A stretch of 38,722 nt of DNA from Deinococcales bacterium (GTDB taxonomy: Bacteria > Deinococcota > Deinococci > Deinococcales > JAAFIG01). The number at the start of each line of letters is the position of its first letter. Position 1 is the first letter of the stretch. Shown here one piece after another: positions 30,803-38,715 of this stretch. The position numbers were made by a program, and so were the translations under genes. The notes under the pieces are model-generated. The model did not search any database and had not been told where the DNA came from. It was given only the letters and a program-made list of their open reading frames with translations. Location: NCBI GenBank assembly GCA_025359505.1, contig JANYHH010000055.1, forward strand, positions 1 to 38,722. Direction: 5' to 3'.

Positions 30803-30967
30803 GGGCAAATTTCAAAATGGTTGACGGGGTTTATGTCAACCATTTTCGAGGAAACCGAGTGAAAACAACTCAGCGGTTTGCAATGGAGTGAGAGCACGAA
30901 GCGACCCAAGCCCGTCAGGTGCTGCTTTCAGGGTCAAGAAGTGCGACAACGTATTTGCAAACCGCCC
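30803..30967 (-). mobile_element. MITE-like element, copy 3 (165 bp, inverted)
   Basis: The reverse complement of copies 1 and 2, flanked by TA on both sides (30801-30802, 30968-30969). One internal difference (TCAGCGG for GGGCGG) weakens the long internal inverted pair and adds a base. Confidence 0.85.
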
Positions 30968-31069
30968 TAGGGTTAACAGGTTGGCTCGAGGGTTGCTAAT
31001 CCAGTGGTGCTAAACTGATTTCAGGCTCGAGTCTCACCCCGCTCATTTCGATTGACTAGAGGACTGCCT

Positions 31070-31273
31070 ATGACACTCACCGCTGTACTGACCGTCGCAG
31101 AAGAAGGCGGCTTCGTCGCTTTCAACCCGGAAACTGGCACGACCACGCAGGGCGAAACGGTGCAAGAAGCAATTGCTCATTTGAAAGAAGCGACCACGCT
31201 TTATCTCGAGGAGTTTCCGACTGCATTTACCACGCATCCGCTCGTGACCACGTTCGATACGGGTCATGCCTAA
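31070..31273 (+). CDS. hicB: HicB-type antitoxin
   Basis: A 67-residue HicB-like protein with the partial RNase H fold: TAVLTVAEEGGFVAFNPETG, then TTQGETVQEAIAHLKEATTLYLEE. AGAGGA lies before the ATG. It lacks a clear C-terminal DNA-binding domain, as in short HicB forms. Its last codons contain the start of the downstream hicA remnant. Confidence 0.85.
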   Translation: MTLTAVLTVAEEGGFVAFNPETGTTTQGETVQEAIAHLKEATTLYLEEFPTAFTTHPLVTTFDTGHA

Positions 31274-31486
31274 ATTCTCAAACTTGTCCGGCTAGGATGT
31301 GATTCGCACCCTCGAGCGGCTTGGGTTTGAGGTGCTGCGTCAAGCGGGTAGTCACGTCATCATGCGTCGCGGGGCGAGTGGTTGCGTCGTACCAAACCAC
31401 AAGAGGTCAAGGTGGGTACGGTCAGCGGCGTGTCGCGTCAAGCGGGCGTCTCGAGCGATGAATTTACCGAGGCGTTGAGGGGCTGA
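31266..31486 (+). pseudogene. hicA: Broken hicA toxin gene
   Basis: From ATG 31266 the frame reads MPKFSNLSG, then a TAG at codon 10 (31293-31295), then VIRTLERLGFEVLRQAGSH, the HicA double-stranded-RNA-binding-like fold with its catalytic His. After VVPNH the frame shifts by one base and continues EVKVGTVSGVSRQAGVSSDEF to TEALRG and a stop at 31486. One nonsense change and one lost base (near 31401) explain it. The toxin should be inactive. Confidence 0.88.
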
Positions 31487-31583
31487 ATTTCAACGTGCCT
31501 GTGCAACTCGAACCTATAAACTCGGGAATTCACTCGAGCCGACCACTGGCTGCTTTCCCGAGGTGCGCGTCGTGATGGTCAGC

Positions 31584-31766
31584 CTAGTCACTGCCCGCGC
31601 TCGAGAATGAACCGATCAGGGCATCCAACGGGTCGTCGCGTTGAGTAGCCACTTGTTCTAACCACAGCGCTGCAATTACCTCGAGCGGCTGATCTGTGGC
31701 ATTCGCAGTGCGCTCTAACGACGCAAAGGCCTGATCGGAAAGCTGGATGTGCAGCGTCTGGTTCAT
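31584..31766 (-). CDS. Lone RHH-like antitoxin
   Basis: A 60-residue protein starting MNQTLHIQLSDQAFASLERT and ending in an acidic tail, like antitoxins of PIN-domain toxins. No toxin frame follows it on the minus strand, so it appears to be an orphan. An upstream start at 31802 is less likely. Confidence 0.6.
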   Translation of the reverse strand: MNQTLHIQLSDQAFASLERTANATDQPLEVIAALWLEQVATQRDDPLDALIGSFSSAGSD

Positions 31767-31909
31767 GGGTTCATTATCGTTGATTGCGCGGTCGGTAATC
31801 AACTGTAATTTTCGAACTCAAGCCGGTCATAGTTTGTGCTCGAGATTCTCGCATTTCCTCGAGTCGCTGAACAGGCACTGAGCTTGACAAAAACTGGTCG
31901 TGCGTCAAA

Positions 31910-33148
31910 TTAAATTGTGCTCCACAAAGCAGCAATCGGGATTGCCCACAAACGCTCACCGAATCGCACGAAATCAGCGCCAGAGTAAATCACGAACCCC
32001 GCGTGAAACTGTTGACCCGCATCTTCTTGCAACGCCTTCAAACCGTTAAAGTCGCTCCCGCTGACGCTCAGACTGGCTTTGACCTCGAAGCCCAGCACTC
32101 TCCCAAGGCGTGATTCCACCACCACGTCCACTTCCTGATTCGACGCTGTGCGGTAATGGTAAACGCCGTAATTGCTTGGGTTAGTTGCAGCCAACCGCAG
32201 CAGCTCCAAGGTCACGAATTGCTCCAGAATAAAGCCGATTGAGCCGCGATTCTGCGCCAGATACGCACCCGTCCAGCCGAGGCGCGATGCGGTGATGCCC
32301 GTGTCCAGCAGCAAGAGTTTTGGCGCTTTAATCAGCCGCCGCCCGACGTTGCGCGTCCACGCGGGTAGCAGGCTCACCATGAACATCGCCTCGAGCAGCG
32401 CGAAGTAACGCTTTAAAGTGGTCTGCGGGATGTCCAATGTGCGGCTCAGATCGGCGTGATTGACGAGCGACATTACCCGCGAACTGAGCAGGGTTAGTAG
32501 CCTCGGTAAAGCGCTTAAATCCTCGATTTGGCTGATATCGCGCACGTCGCTGGTCAGCAGCGCTGCTGTGTAGGCATCAAACCAAGCTTGCCTGCGCCGC
32601 TCACTCCTGACAAGGCTTTCAGGGAACCCGCCTGCGACGATTCGCTCGAGTAGATCCGTCGCCGCTAATGGCGCGTGGTTCGTTAACACCTGCGCGAGGT
32701 CTGGACTGAACAACCTGCCCAGCAGATCTGGTGCGATCCCCTCGAGTTCGCCCTGCGCGAGCGGATGCAACTGCGTGACCTCGAGCCGACCAGCCAGCGA
32801 CTCGTTGAGGCGTGGCAGGAGGAAGACATTGGCGCTGCCGGTCAGCAGGTAGCGTCCGGGGCGGCGGTTTTCGTCCACCAGCCGTTTGATGGCGATGAAT
32901 AGCTCTGGTACGCGCTGCACCTCGTCGACGATCAGCAACCCATCGCTGTCCGCTAAAAAACTGTACGGGTCGCTGAGCGCAGCAGCGCGGGTGGTTTCGT
33001 CATCCAGCGTGCGATGCGCTGCGCCCAAGTCGCGGCCGATCTGCTGCGCGAGGGTGCTTTTGCCCGTTTGCCGCGCCCCGTGCAGCAGCACGACGGGCGT
33101 GTCGAGTAACGCCTCGCGGATGTTACTTTCAATCCAACGCTTGTACAT
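31910..33148 (-). CDS. AAA-type ATPase with DUF4143 domain
   Basis: A 412-residue protein. Walker A is GARQTGKST (24-32) and Walker B LLIVDEVQR (Asp75, Glu76), with a sensor TGSANVFLL. The C-terminal DUF4143 part (about 200-400) includes LLDTG, then NQEVDVV and VLGFEVKASL, a PD-(D/E)xK-like arrangement common in the family. Function is not established for most members; many sit in defence or mobile regions. Two 17-bp direct repeats precede the gene and may regulate it. Confidence 0.88.
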   Translation of the reverse strand: MYKRWIESNIREALLDTPVVLLHGARQTGKSTLAQQIGRDLGAAHRTLDDETTRAAALSDPYSFLADSDGLLIVDEVQRVPELFIAIKRLVDENRRPGRYLLTGSANVFLLPRLNESLAGRLEVTQLHPLAQGELEGIAPDLLGRLFSPDLAQVLTNHAPLAATDLLERIVAGGFPESLVRSERRRQAWFDAYTAALLTSDVRDISQIEDLSALPRLLTLLSSRVMSLVNHADLSRTLDIPQTTLKRYFALLEAMFMVSLLPAWTRNVGRRLIKAPKLLLLDTGITASRLGWTGAYLAQNRGSIGFILEQFVTLELLRLAATNPSNYGVYHYRTASNQEVDVVVESRLGRVLGFEVKASLSVSGSDFNGLKALQEDAGQQFHAGFVIYSGADFVRFGERLWAIPIAALWSTI

Positions 33149-33166
33149 AACAGAAGCGTATCACTT

Positions 33167-33205
33167 GGGTGATAATCAACCACGCAACGGGTGATAATCA
33201 ACCAC
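33167..33205. promoter_or_regulatory. Two 17-bp direct repeats upstream of the AAA gene
   Basis: GTGGTTGATTATCACCC (minus strand) occurs at 33167-33183 and 33189-33205, a 22-bp period, about two helical turns. This is a likely operator overlapping the promoter. Confidence 0.6.
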
Positions 33206-33233
33206 TCGAGATGCTTTGAATGGTTGAATCACG

Positions 33234-34967
33234 TTATTGCGACTCGATCAGTCCTTGCAACGCCGCCACCCGCTGCCCCAGCCCCTCGAGTTCGGCTTTA
33301 CCTGCTTCCAAACGCGTGGATTCAGCGCGAATGAAGCGCGTGTACGGCGCGACCGCTTCGCGCAAGCGGCTGGAAGCCCGCGTCGTCTCCAAATCGTACT
33401 CGCGGTACAACACGTCGCGCAGGCGATCACGGGTTTCAATCACTTTTGCGGCTAACTCCAGTTTGGCGCTCCTGCGTTTCTGCGGCAAGATGAACAGCCC
33501 GATGCCTGCGACCGTCAAACCCAGCAACACGCCCGTGAAATCGGCCAGCAACGTACCGAAAATACCAACGAGCAACGCGCCCAGCCCCAGCCCGCCGACG
33601 CTGGTGATGCCGCTTTGCAGCACCGCTGTTTGCGCCCCATCTGCCAGTTCCCGCGCAAAATCGCTGGCGTTAAAGCGTGCAATCTCGAGCTGCGCCGCTT
33701 GCCCGATGCCGTCCAGCAGCGCTTTACGGTCGTAATCGAACTTCGCGCCGCGCACCAGACTCTCCCGCGTCTCACCGCCGGGTGCGCTGGCGCTGATGCC
33801 CAAGGCGGCTCGAGATTCCAAGAAGGCGGTCGTGTCGTTCCAGAACGACACGTTGCGCGACAAGAAGCGGTCGATCACCTCGGATATGCGCCGCTCGAGT
33901 TGCGCGGGCGCATCGCCGACCACATCGCGCTCGAAGCGACCGCGGATCTTATCGGTTTGCAGCAACTCCAAGGTTTTGGTGACGCGCAGTGCGTCGTCGA
34001 TGAAAAGCTCGCCGCGCTTTTGCACGCCGTCCAGCACAGCCTCGAGCGGTCTGAGTTGCGCTTCGAGTTCCAACTTCAAATCGCGGGCGTGAACGGTCAG
34101 TTGATCCTCCAAATCACCGAGCGTTTTCAGGTCGTCTTTCAGAATCGCGCGACTGGCCTCAAGCCGGGCTGAGGCCCGCGCCAGCAGTTGCGTCGCCACG
34201 CCGAGCGGCGACAGCAATTTCAAACGCGTGCGGTCGCGCTCTCGCAGCGTTTCGCGCAGGTGTGCCTCGAGCGCTGCGAATCCCGCATCACTGCCCGAGC
34301 GCTCGAGGTCGCGGACGCTGACCATGAACAGCGGCACGGTCTGCCCCAGCGTCTCACGCAGATTGCGCTCGACGAACTCGCGCACCTCGAGCTGCTGCGC
34401 TGCGGTCTCGAGCAAATCCGCCTTGTTGATGACCGCCACGACCTTGCGCGACCACCCCTTCGCCAGCAGTAGAAACTCGCGCTCGGAGGCGGTGAAGGCG
34501 CGGTCGGCGCTCGTCAAGAACAGCAGCAGATCAGCTCTGGGCAAAAAGCCCTCGGTAATCACCTGATGGCGCTCGATCACCGCGTTCGTACCCGGCGTGT
34601 CCACCAGCGCCACGCCGCTCAGAAACTCGAGCGGCAACGTGCGGCGCTGCACGAACGCATCACCGTCATACGCGGCGCTCGAGTCGATCTCACCATGCAC
34701 GAGAATGCTGATTCTATCGGTGGTCGGCGTCACGCCTTCAGTTAAGACTTCCGCACCCAGCAGCGCGTTCAGCAGACTCGATTTGCCACTGTTGAACTCG
34801 CCGACGACGACCAGCAAGAAACTCTCCTCGAGACCGCGCAGCGCGTTTCTGGCATCGCGCAGCTCTGCGTCAGACGCGCCGGAGCGTCCGAGTGCGTCGC
34901 GCAAATCGGAGAGCAATACGCGTTCCAAGCTCAGCATCTCGAGGGTGTTGGAGCTAACGAGGGTCAC
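33234..34967 (-). CDS. Dynamin-like large GTPase
   Basis: A 577-residue bacterial dynamin-like protein. GTPase motifs: G1 GEFNSGKS (56-63), G2 Thr82-83, G3 DTPG (123-126) and G4 NKAD (181-184). Long helical stalk segments follow, then a hydrophobic paddle (SVGGLGLGALLVGIFGTLL and TGVLLGLTVAGIGLFIL) for membrane binding, and a final helix. Such proteins remodel or protect membranes, some in phage defence. Start GTG 34967 is set by TAATCT (minus strand, 34975-34980) 7 nt upstream; the longer frame runs into repeats. Confidence 0.87.
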   Translation of the reverse strand: MTLVSSNTLEMLSLERVLLSDLRDALGRSGASDAELRDARNALRGLEESFLLVVVGEFNSGKSSLLNALLGAEVLTEGVTPTTDRISILVHGEIDSSAAYDGDAFVQRRTLPLEFLSGVALVDTPGTNAVIERHQVITEGFLPRADLLLFLTSADRAFTASEREFLLLAKGWSRKVVAVINKADLLETAAQQLEVREFVERNLRETLGQTVPLFMVSVRDLERSGSDAGFAALEAHLRETLRERDRTRLKLLSPLGVATQLLARASARLEASRAILKDDLKTLGDLEDQLTVHARDLKLELEAQLRPLEAVLDGVQKRGELFIDDALRVTKTLELLQTDKIRGRFERDVVGDAPAQLERRISEVIDRFLSRNVSFWNDTTAFLESRAALGISASAPGGETRESLVRGAKFDYDRKALLDGIGQAAQLEIARFNASDFARELADGAQTAVLQSGITSVGGLGLGALLVGIFGTLLADFTGVLLGLTVAGIGLFILPQKRRSAKLELAAKVIETRDRLRDVLYREYDLETTRASSRLREAVAPYTRFIRAESTRLEAGKAELEGLGQRVAALQGLIESQ

Positions 34968-34974
34968 GCACGGC

Positions 34975-34980
34975 AGATTA
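34975..34980 (-). promoter_or_regulatory. -10 box of leaderless dynamin-like gene promoter
   Basis: TAATCT on the minus strand, 7 nt before GTG 34967. Confidence 0.5.
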
Positions 34981-35023
34981 GCACCTGCGCTCTGAACGAC
35001 GAACGCGCTCGAGCCGCTTTTGC

Positions 35024-35180
35024 ATCCTCCCTCTCCCGCACAGCGGGAGAGGGTCGGGGAGAGAGGACGAGTGCAGCGAATGCCCTTGAACTTCAAGGTC
35101 AAAGGCAACTCGCTGCGCTTCGCCTCCCTCACCCGCTGCTTTGCAGCGGCCTCTCCCGCAGGGAGAGGCGAAAGGTCTTA
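35024..35180. repeat. Palindromic and low-complexity repeats between dynamin-like gene and dhaL
   Basis: CCCTCTCCCGCAC / GCGGGAGAGGG hairpin (about 35029-35051), then CAAAGGCAACTCGCTGCGCT (inverted copy of the 16.6-kb repeat) and CGGCCTCTCCCGCAGGGAGAGGC. Similar pieces lie at 38600-38715. Confidence 0.65.
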
Positions 35181-35185
35181 ATTCC

Positions 35186-35830
35186 TCAGGCTGGCTCGAG
35201 GTCTTGCTGCGCGACCGCGCCGAGCGCTGCCACAAAGAGCGCCGTACCGGGGTCAACCAGTCCTTCTGTGCGCTCACCGACCCAGTTGGCGCGTCCGATC
35301 AGGCCGCGCAAGGGGGTAGCGGCGTCGCGCCCCGCTCGAGCGGCGATGAAGCCAGCGGCGGCTGCCATCTCCAAGTCAGCACCTCCCTCGAGCGCGGTTG
35401 AGAACGCTACGGAAGCGGGGTGCATCGCGTCGACGATGGTTTTGTCGCCGACTTTGGCTTTGCCGCGCTCTTGGATGCCGTTGTTGGCGGCTTCAAACAT
35501 CCGTGCGATCATCGGCGCGTCGAACGCCTCGAGTCCGGCCGCGGCTTTGCCCGCCCGCATCAGACCCGTGGCAATAATCGTCCCGAGGCTGCTGGGCGCA
35601 GCGCGGTTGTACGCCATGCCCGCCTGCCCGAGCCACTTGCCCAGATCGCCCCCAGCGGGATTGGCGGCCATGAACTCGAGCAGACCGTTCGCGCCTTTCT
35701 CGGCCGACAAGCCGCAATCGCCGTCGCCCATTGCGGCGTCCAGCTCGTTGAGGTGATCTTTCAAGGCGATCAAACGATGCGCGGCCCTCGTCAGCGCGGC
35801 TTGCAGGTCGGCGGCAGTAATCTGGTTCAT
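35186..35830 (-). CDS. dhaL: DhaL-type kinase subunit (ADP/ATP-binding)
   Basis: A 214-residue DhaL domain protein. The Mg-nucleotide aspartates are in ELDAAMGDGDCG (Asp31, 36, 38), with SSLGTIIATGLMRAGKA and DKTIVDAMHPA as expected. It gives phosphoryl transfer to the ketose held by DhaK. GGAG lies before the ATG. No DhaM is seen, so the phosphate source (ATP or PTS) is not decided by the window. Confidence 0.9.
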   Translation of the reverse strand: MNQITAADLQAALTRAAHRLIALKDHLNELDAAMGDGDCGLSAEKGANGLLEFMAANPAGGDLGKWLGQAGMAYNRAAPSSLGTIIATGLMRAGKAAAGLEAFDAPMIARMFEAANNGIQERGKAKVGDKTIVDAMHPASVAFSTALEGGADLEMAAAAGFIAARAGRDAATPLRGLIGRANWVGERTEGLVDPGTALFVAALGAVAQQDLEPA

Positions 35831-35853
35831 GATTTTCGCTCCTCGAGTCACGG

Positions 35854-36852
35854 TCACATTCTAAAGAACGGCGTGTGGGCTGGATGCTCGAGCAGCATTT
35901 GCAATTCAGCATCGAGCTTCATCACGGTGATGCTCGCGCCGGGCATCTCCAAACTCGTGGCGAATTCACCGATCAGCGGTTTGACGATTCTGACACCTTG
36001 CGCTGTCAGGATTGCGTGCAACTTGCGATACAAGATGTACAGCTCCTCGAGCGGCGTCGCGCCCAGACCATTGACCATCACGGTTACGGTGTCGCCTGTC
36101 ACCAGTGGCATGTCGGTGGTGATCGCCGTGAGGATTTCGGTGGCGATCTGGTCAGCCGTCTCCAAAGGGGCGCGGCGCACGCCGGGTTCGCCGTGCAAAC
36201 CCATGCCGATTTCCATTTCACCGTCGGGGATCGTGAAGCCGGGCTTGCCGACGGCCGGCAGAATGCACGGCCCGAGCGCCACGCCCATGCTGCGCGTGTT
36301 GGCCACAGCCTTGCGCGTGACCGCCTCGACTTGCTCGAGGTTGTGCCCAAGGTCAGCGCTCGCGCCCGCGATTTTGAAGGCGTAAACCATGCCCGCCACG
36401 CCGCGCCGCGTATCGCTTCGCTCCTTGCTCGCGCTGGCCACATCGTCTTTTAACAACACGGTGCGAACCTCGATGCCTTCCATGTCAGCCATTTCAGTCG
36501 CCATGTCAAAGTTCATCGTGTCGCCGCCGTAATTGCCGTAGATGTACAGCACCCCAGCGCCGCCGTGAACCTTTTTCGTGACCTCGAGCATCTGCTCACT
36601 GCTGGGCGATTGGAAGACATCGCCAATCGCGCAGCCGCTGAGCATTCCCTGACCGACGTACCCTAAAAAGATCGGCAAGTGACCCGAGCCGCCCCCGGCC
36701 GCCAGCGCGACCTTGCCCATGATCGGCGCGTCAGCCCTGACGAGGCAGCGCAGGTCATCGCCGACGTGGGCGAGCGTTTCTCCGTGCGCGATGTAAATCC
36801 CTTTGAGCATGTCGTTGACGAAATTGTTGGGATCGTTAAGGATTTTTTTCAT
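35854..36852 (-). CDS. dhaK: DhaK-type kinase subunit (ketose-binding)
   Basis: A 332-residue DhaK. GGGSGH (53-58) and the GNYGGD loop bind substrate, and His220 in GLHGEPG forms the covalent hemiaminal with the ketone. AAAGGAG precedes the ATG. Next to epimerase and lyxose isomerase genes, the substrate may be a tetrulose or branched/rare ketose instead of dihydroxyacetone; relatives acting on erythrulose and apulose are known. Confidence 0.92.
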   Translation of the reverse strand: MKKILNDPNNFVNDMLKGIYIAHGETLAHVGDDLRCLVRADAPIMGKVALAAGGGSGHLPIFLGYVGQGMLSGCAIGDVFQSPSSEQMLEVTKKVHGGAGVLYIYGNYGGDTMNFDMATEMADMEGIEVRTVLLKDDVASASKERSDTRRGVAGMVYAFKIAGASADLGHNLEQVEAVTRKAVANTRSMGVALGPCILPAVGKPGFTIPDGEMEIGMGLHGEPGVRRAPLETADQIATEILTAITTDMPLVTGDTVTVMVNGLGATPLEELYILYRKLHAILTAQGVRIVKPLIGEFATSLEMPGASITVMKLDAELQMLLEHPAHTPFFRM

Positions 36853-36865
36853 GGAGGCTCCTTTG

Positions 36866-36899
36866 AGGCGAAGGGCGAAGGGCAAAAGGCGAAGGGAAC
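36866..36899. repeat. GAAGGGC/GGCAAAAGGC low-complexity repeat before dhaK
   Basis: GGCGAAGGGCGAAGGGCAAA and AGGCGAAGGG in the lyxose isomerase-dhaK spacer, like 10361 and 10487. Confidence 0.5.
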
Positions 36900-36928
36900 G
36901 TCAAAAGCGGCTCGAGAGTGGACGGAGT

Positions 36929-37639
36929 TTAATAGCCCTTGCGTTGCACGGTCGCAAATCTGTAGTGCGCGGCGTACTCGGTGACGAGCAGACGATACGG
37001 CGCTTCGTCGTCCTCGATCGGCACGAAGCGCGGCACGCCATCGAAGAAGAAATTGTCGTTCGCGTCGTCGTTGACGGTGCTGACCTCACCGACCAAAACG
37101 GTCTGCTCAACGGCGCGAAACTGATGGTAGACATACGGCTCCAAGGTGATGCTCTCCCCGACCTCGAGCCTGACCACGCCGCCCGCAGGCACGCTGCGCC
37201 GCACGCCATCACTGGCGAAGGTGACCTCATCGCTCGAGAACCCGCCGTCAGCGTTTGCGCGGTGCAAAATCAGCTCGAGCCGCCCGCCCGCGCGGTTGAT
37301 GATGTCCTCGGTCTTGGATTTGTGAAAGTGATGCAAGATCGTCTGATCGGGCGTCATGACGATGATTTTCTCGCAGTAGACTTTGCCCGCGCCGGATCGC
37401 AGCGCCTCGAGCGTGCCGTTCCTGATCGTCACCAGCAGCGCTCCGAACTTCTTGAAATCGCCCAGTCCGAAGTCGCCGACATCCCATCCCAGTCCAGCAT
37501 CGGCGATTTCCATCGCTTCCTCGTCCAGTTCCGCCCAGTCCTGCGGCGCAAAGCGAGCGAACGGCGGCAATGTGAAATGCTGGCGCTCGAGGAAAGCTTC
37601 AGCGTGGCGAATAGCAGCGTTGACTTCGGAGCGTTTCAT
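36929..37639 (-). CDS. D-lyxose isomerase
   Basis: A 236-residue cupin-fold isomerase of the D-lyxose ketol-isomerase family, interconverting D-lyxose and D-xylulose (often also D-mannose and D-fructose). Metal ligands are His104, His106 and Glu111 in HHFHKSKTED and His172 in YVYHQF. Its start is 3 nt after the stop of the upstream epimerase gene, so they are cotranscribed. Confidence 0.9.
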   Translation of the reverse strand: MKRSEVNAAIRHAEAFLERQHFTLPPFARFAPQDWAELDEEAMEIADAGLGWDVGDFGLGDFKKFGALLVTIRNGTLEALRSGAGKVYCEKIIVMTPDQTILHHFHKSKTEDIINRAGGRLELILHRANADGGFSSDEVTFASDGVRRSVPAGGVVRLEVGESITLEPYVYHQFRAVEQTVLVGEVSTVNDDANDNFFFDGVPRFVPIEDDEAPYRLLVTEYAAHYRFATVQRKGY

Positions 37640-37642
37640 CGT

Positions 37643-38491
37643 TTAATCCAGTCCGTACTTGGTCGCCATACCGCGCAAGAATTCCAGACCACCGGCCGCC
37701 AGCTCCGCGCCGCTGTGTTTCGGCGCTCGCCACAGACAGGTCGCGGCGGCAATCGTTGGATTGACAGCCGCGAACGACTCGAGCGCGAGGTAGCCGTCGA
37801 ACTTCGCGTCGCGTAGCGCCATGAATACTTCATCCCAATTGACCGTACCCGTCCCGACCATGCCGCGATGTGACTCGCTCATGTGGACGTAATCCAGCAC
37901 GTCGGCAGTCTCGAGGATCGGTTTGCGAAACCCCTCCTCTTCGATGTTCATATGGTACGTGTCCGCGTGCAGTTTCAGGTTGCTCGAGCCGATTCTGAGG
38001 ATGCTGGCTCGAGTATCTGCCAGCGTGTTGTACAGGTACGTCTCGTAGCGGTTGCACGCCTCGAGCGCCAACGTGATGCCGTACCCTCGAGCGAGTTCCG
38101 CGACCACGCCGAGCGCGTCCTCGACGGTTTGATGCTCACTTGCCGTCGGGCCGCGCCCTTTGAGCGTCCCGAGCGAGTACCCGATGCAGCCGCACAGATA
38201 CCGCGCCCCAAGCACATCGCAACGCTCGAGCGCCAAGGTCAAAAAGTTGATCGCTGCCTGCGGCTGATCCGGCATGTGGGCTGATGTGGGCAGCACCAGC
38301 GAACACGTCGCGCTGATCCCCGTCGCCTCGAGTTCACGTGCATGGCTGGCCGCGTCAAAGCTCTGCGGCTCGAGCAGCGGAATCTCGATGAAATCCACGC
38401 CGGATTCGGCGGCTGCGTGAATCGTCGCATTGCCATTCGTCGTTGTCCAATCGCCGATCCAGACGAAGGCGTGAGCGCCGTATTTAATCAT
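37643..38491 (-). CDS. Sugar isomerase/epimerase (tagatose 3-epimerase-like TIM barrel)
   Basis: A 282-residue xylose-isomerase-like barrel close to ketose 3-epimerases. The metal-binding set Glu144 (LALEACNRYET), Asp177 (LHADTYH), His203 (YVHMSES) and Glu238 (LALESF) is complete. Start MIKYGAHAFVW with GGGAG upstream is preferred to the longer frame. It is the first gene of a four-gene operon with lyxose isomerase, dhaK and dhaL. Confidence 0.88.
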   Translation of the reverse strand: MIKYGAHAFVWIGDWTTTNGNATIHAAAESGVDFIEIPLLEPQSFDAASHARELEATGISATCSLVLPTSAHMPDQPQAAINFLTLALERCDVLGARYLCGCIGYSLGTLKGRGPTASEHQTVEDALGVVAELARGYGITLALEACNRYETYLYNTLADTRASILRIGSSNLKLHADTYHMNIEEEGFRKPILETADVLDYVHMSESHRGMVGTGTVNWDEVFMALRDAKFDGYLALESFAAVNPTIAAATCLWRAPKHSGAELAAGGLEFLRGMATKYGLD

Positions 38492-38539
38492 CGGTCTCCC
38501 TCGAGTCTGAGCATTCATCGGTGGTGTGAGCGACGACCC

Positions 38540-38567
38540 GTAGGGGCGAGGCTAGCCTCGCCCCTAC
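38540..38567. repeat. 28-bp perfect palindrome, intergenic copy
   Basis: Half-site GTAGGGGCGAGGCT plus its exact reverse complement, the same family as the copies in ispE and ispD, here upstream of the sugar operon. Confidence 0.85.
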
Positions 38568-38599
38568 CGAGCCGCATATTCCCCACGTGGAATCTCGAG

Positions 38600-38715
38600 C
38601 GTCGCACGACCCTCTCCCCCAACCCCTCTCCCGAAGGGCGGGAGAGGGGAGCAAAGCAAAACCACGCGCGTCTGGCTCGAGCTTCGTTCCCTCTCCCGAT
38701 TGCGGGAGAGGGAGG
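38600..38715. repeat. CCCTCTCCC/GGGAGAGGG hairpin repeats
   Basis: CCCCTCTCCCGAAGGGCGGG and CCCTCTCCCGATTGCGGGAG form inverted pairs, like 35029-35051. No gene is seen to the window end. Confidence 0.6.

Noticed and set aside
30634..30909. Minus-strand open frame of 91 residues through MITE copy 3
   Set aside because: It translates the element and repeat B2; the same peptide fragments appear at the other copies only because of the repeat.
28000..31000. CRISPR array
   Set aside because: Repeats are irregular in length and spacing, with no identical short repeats at regular distance and no cas genes.
34968..35277. Open frames and N-terminal extension of the dynamin-like gene in the spacer
   Set aside because: The stretch consists of palindromic repeats; the leaderless GTG explains the start.
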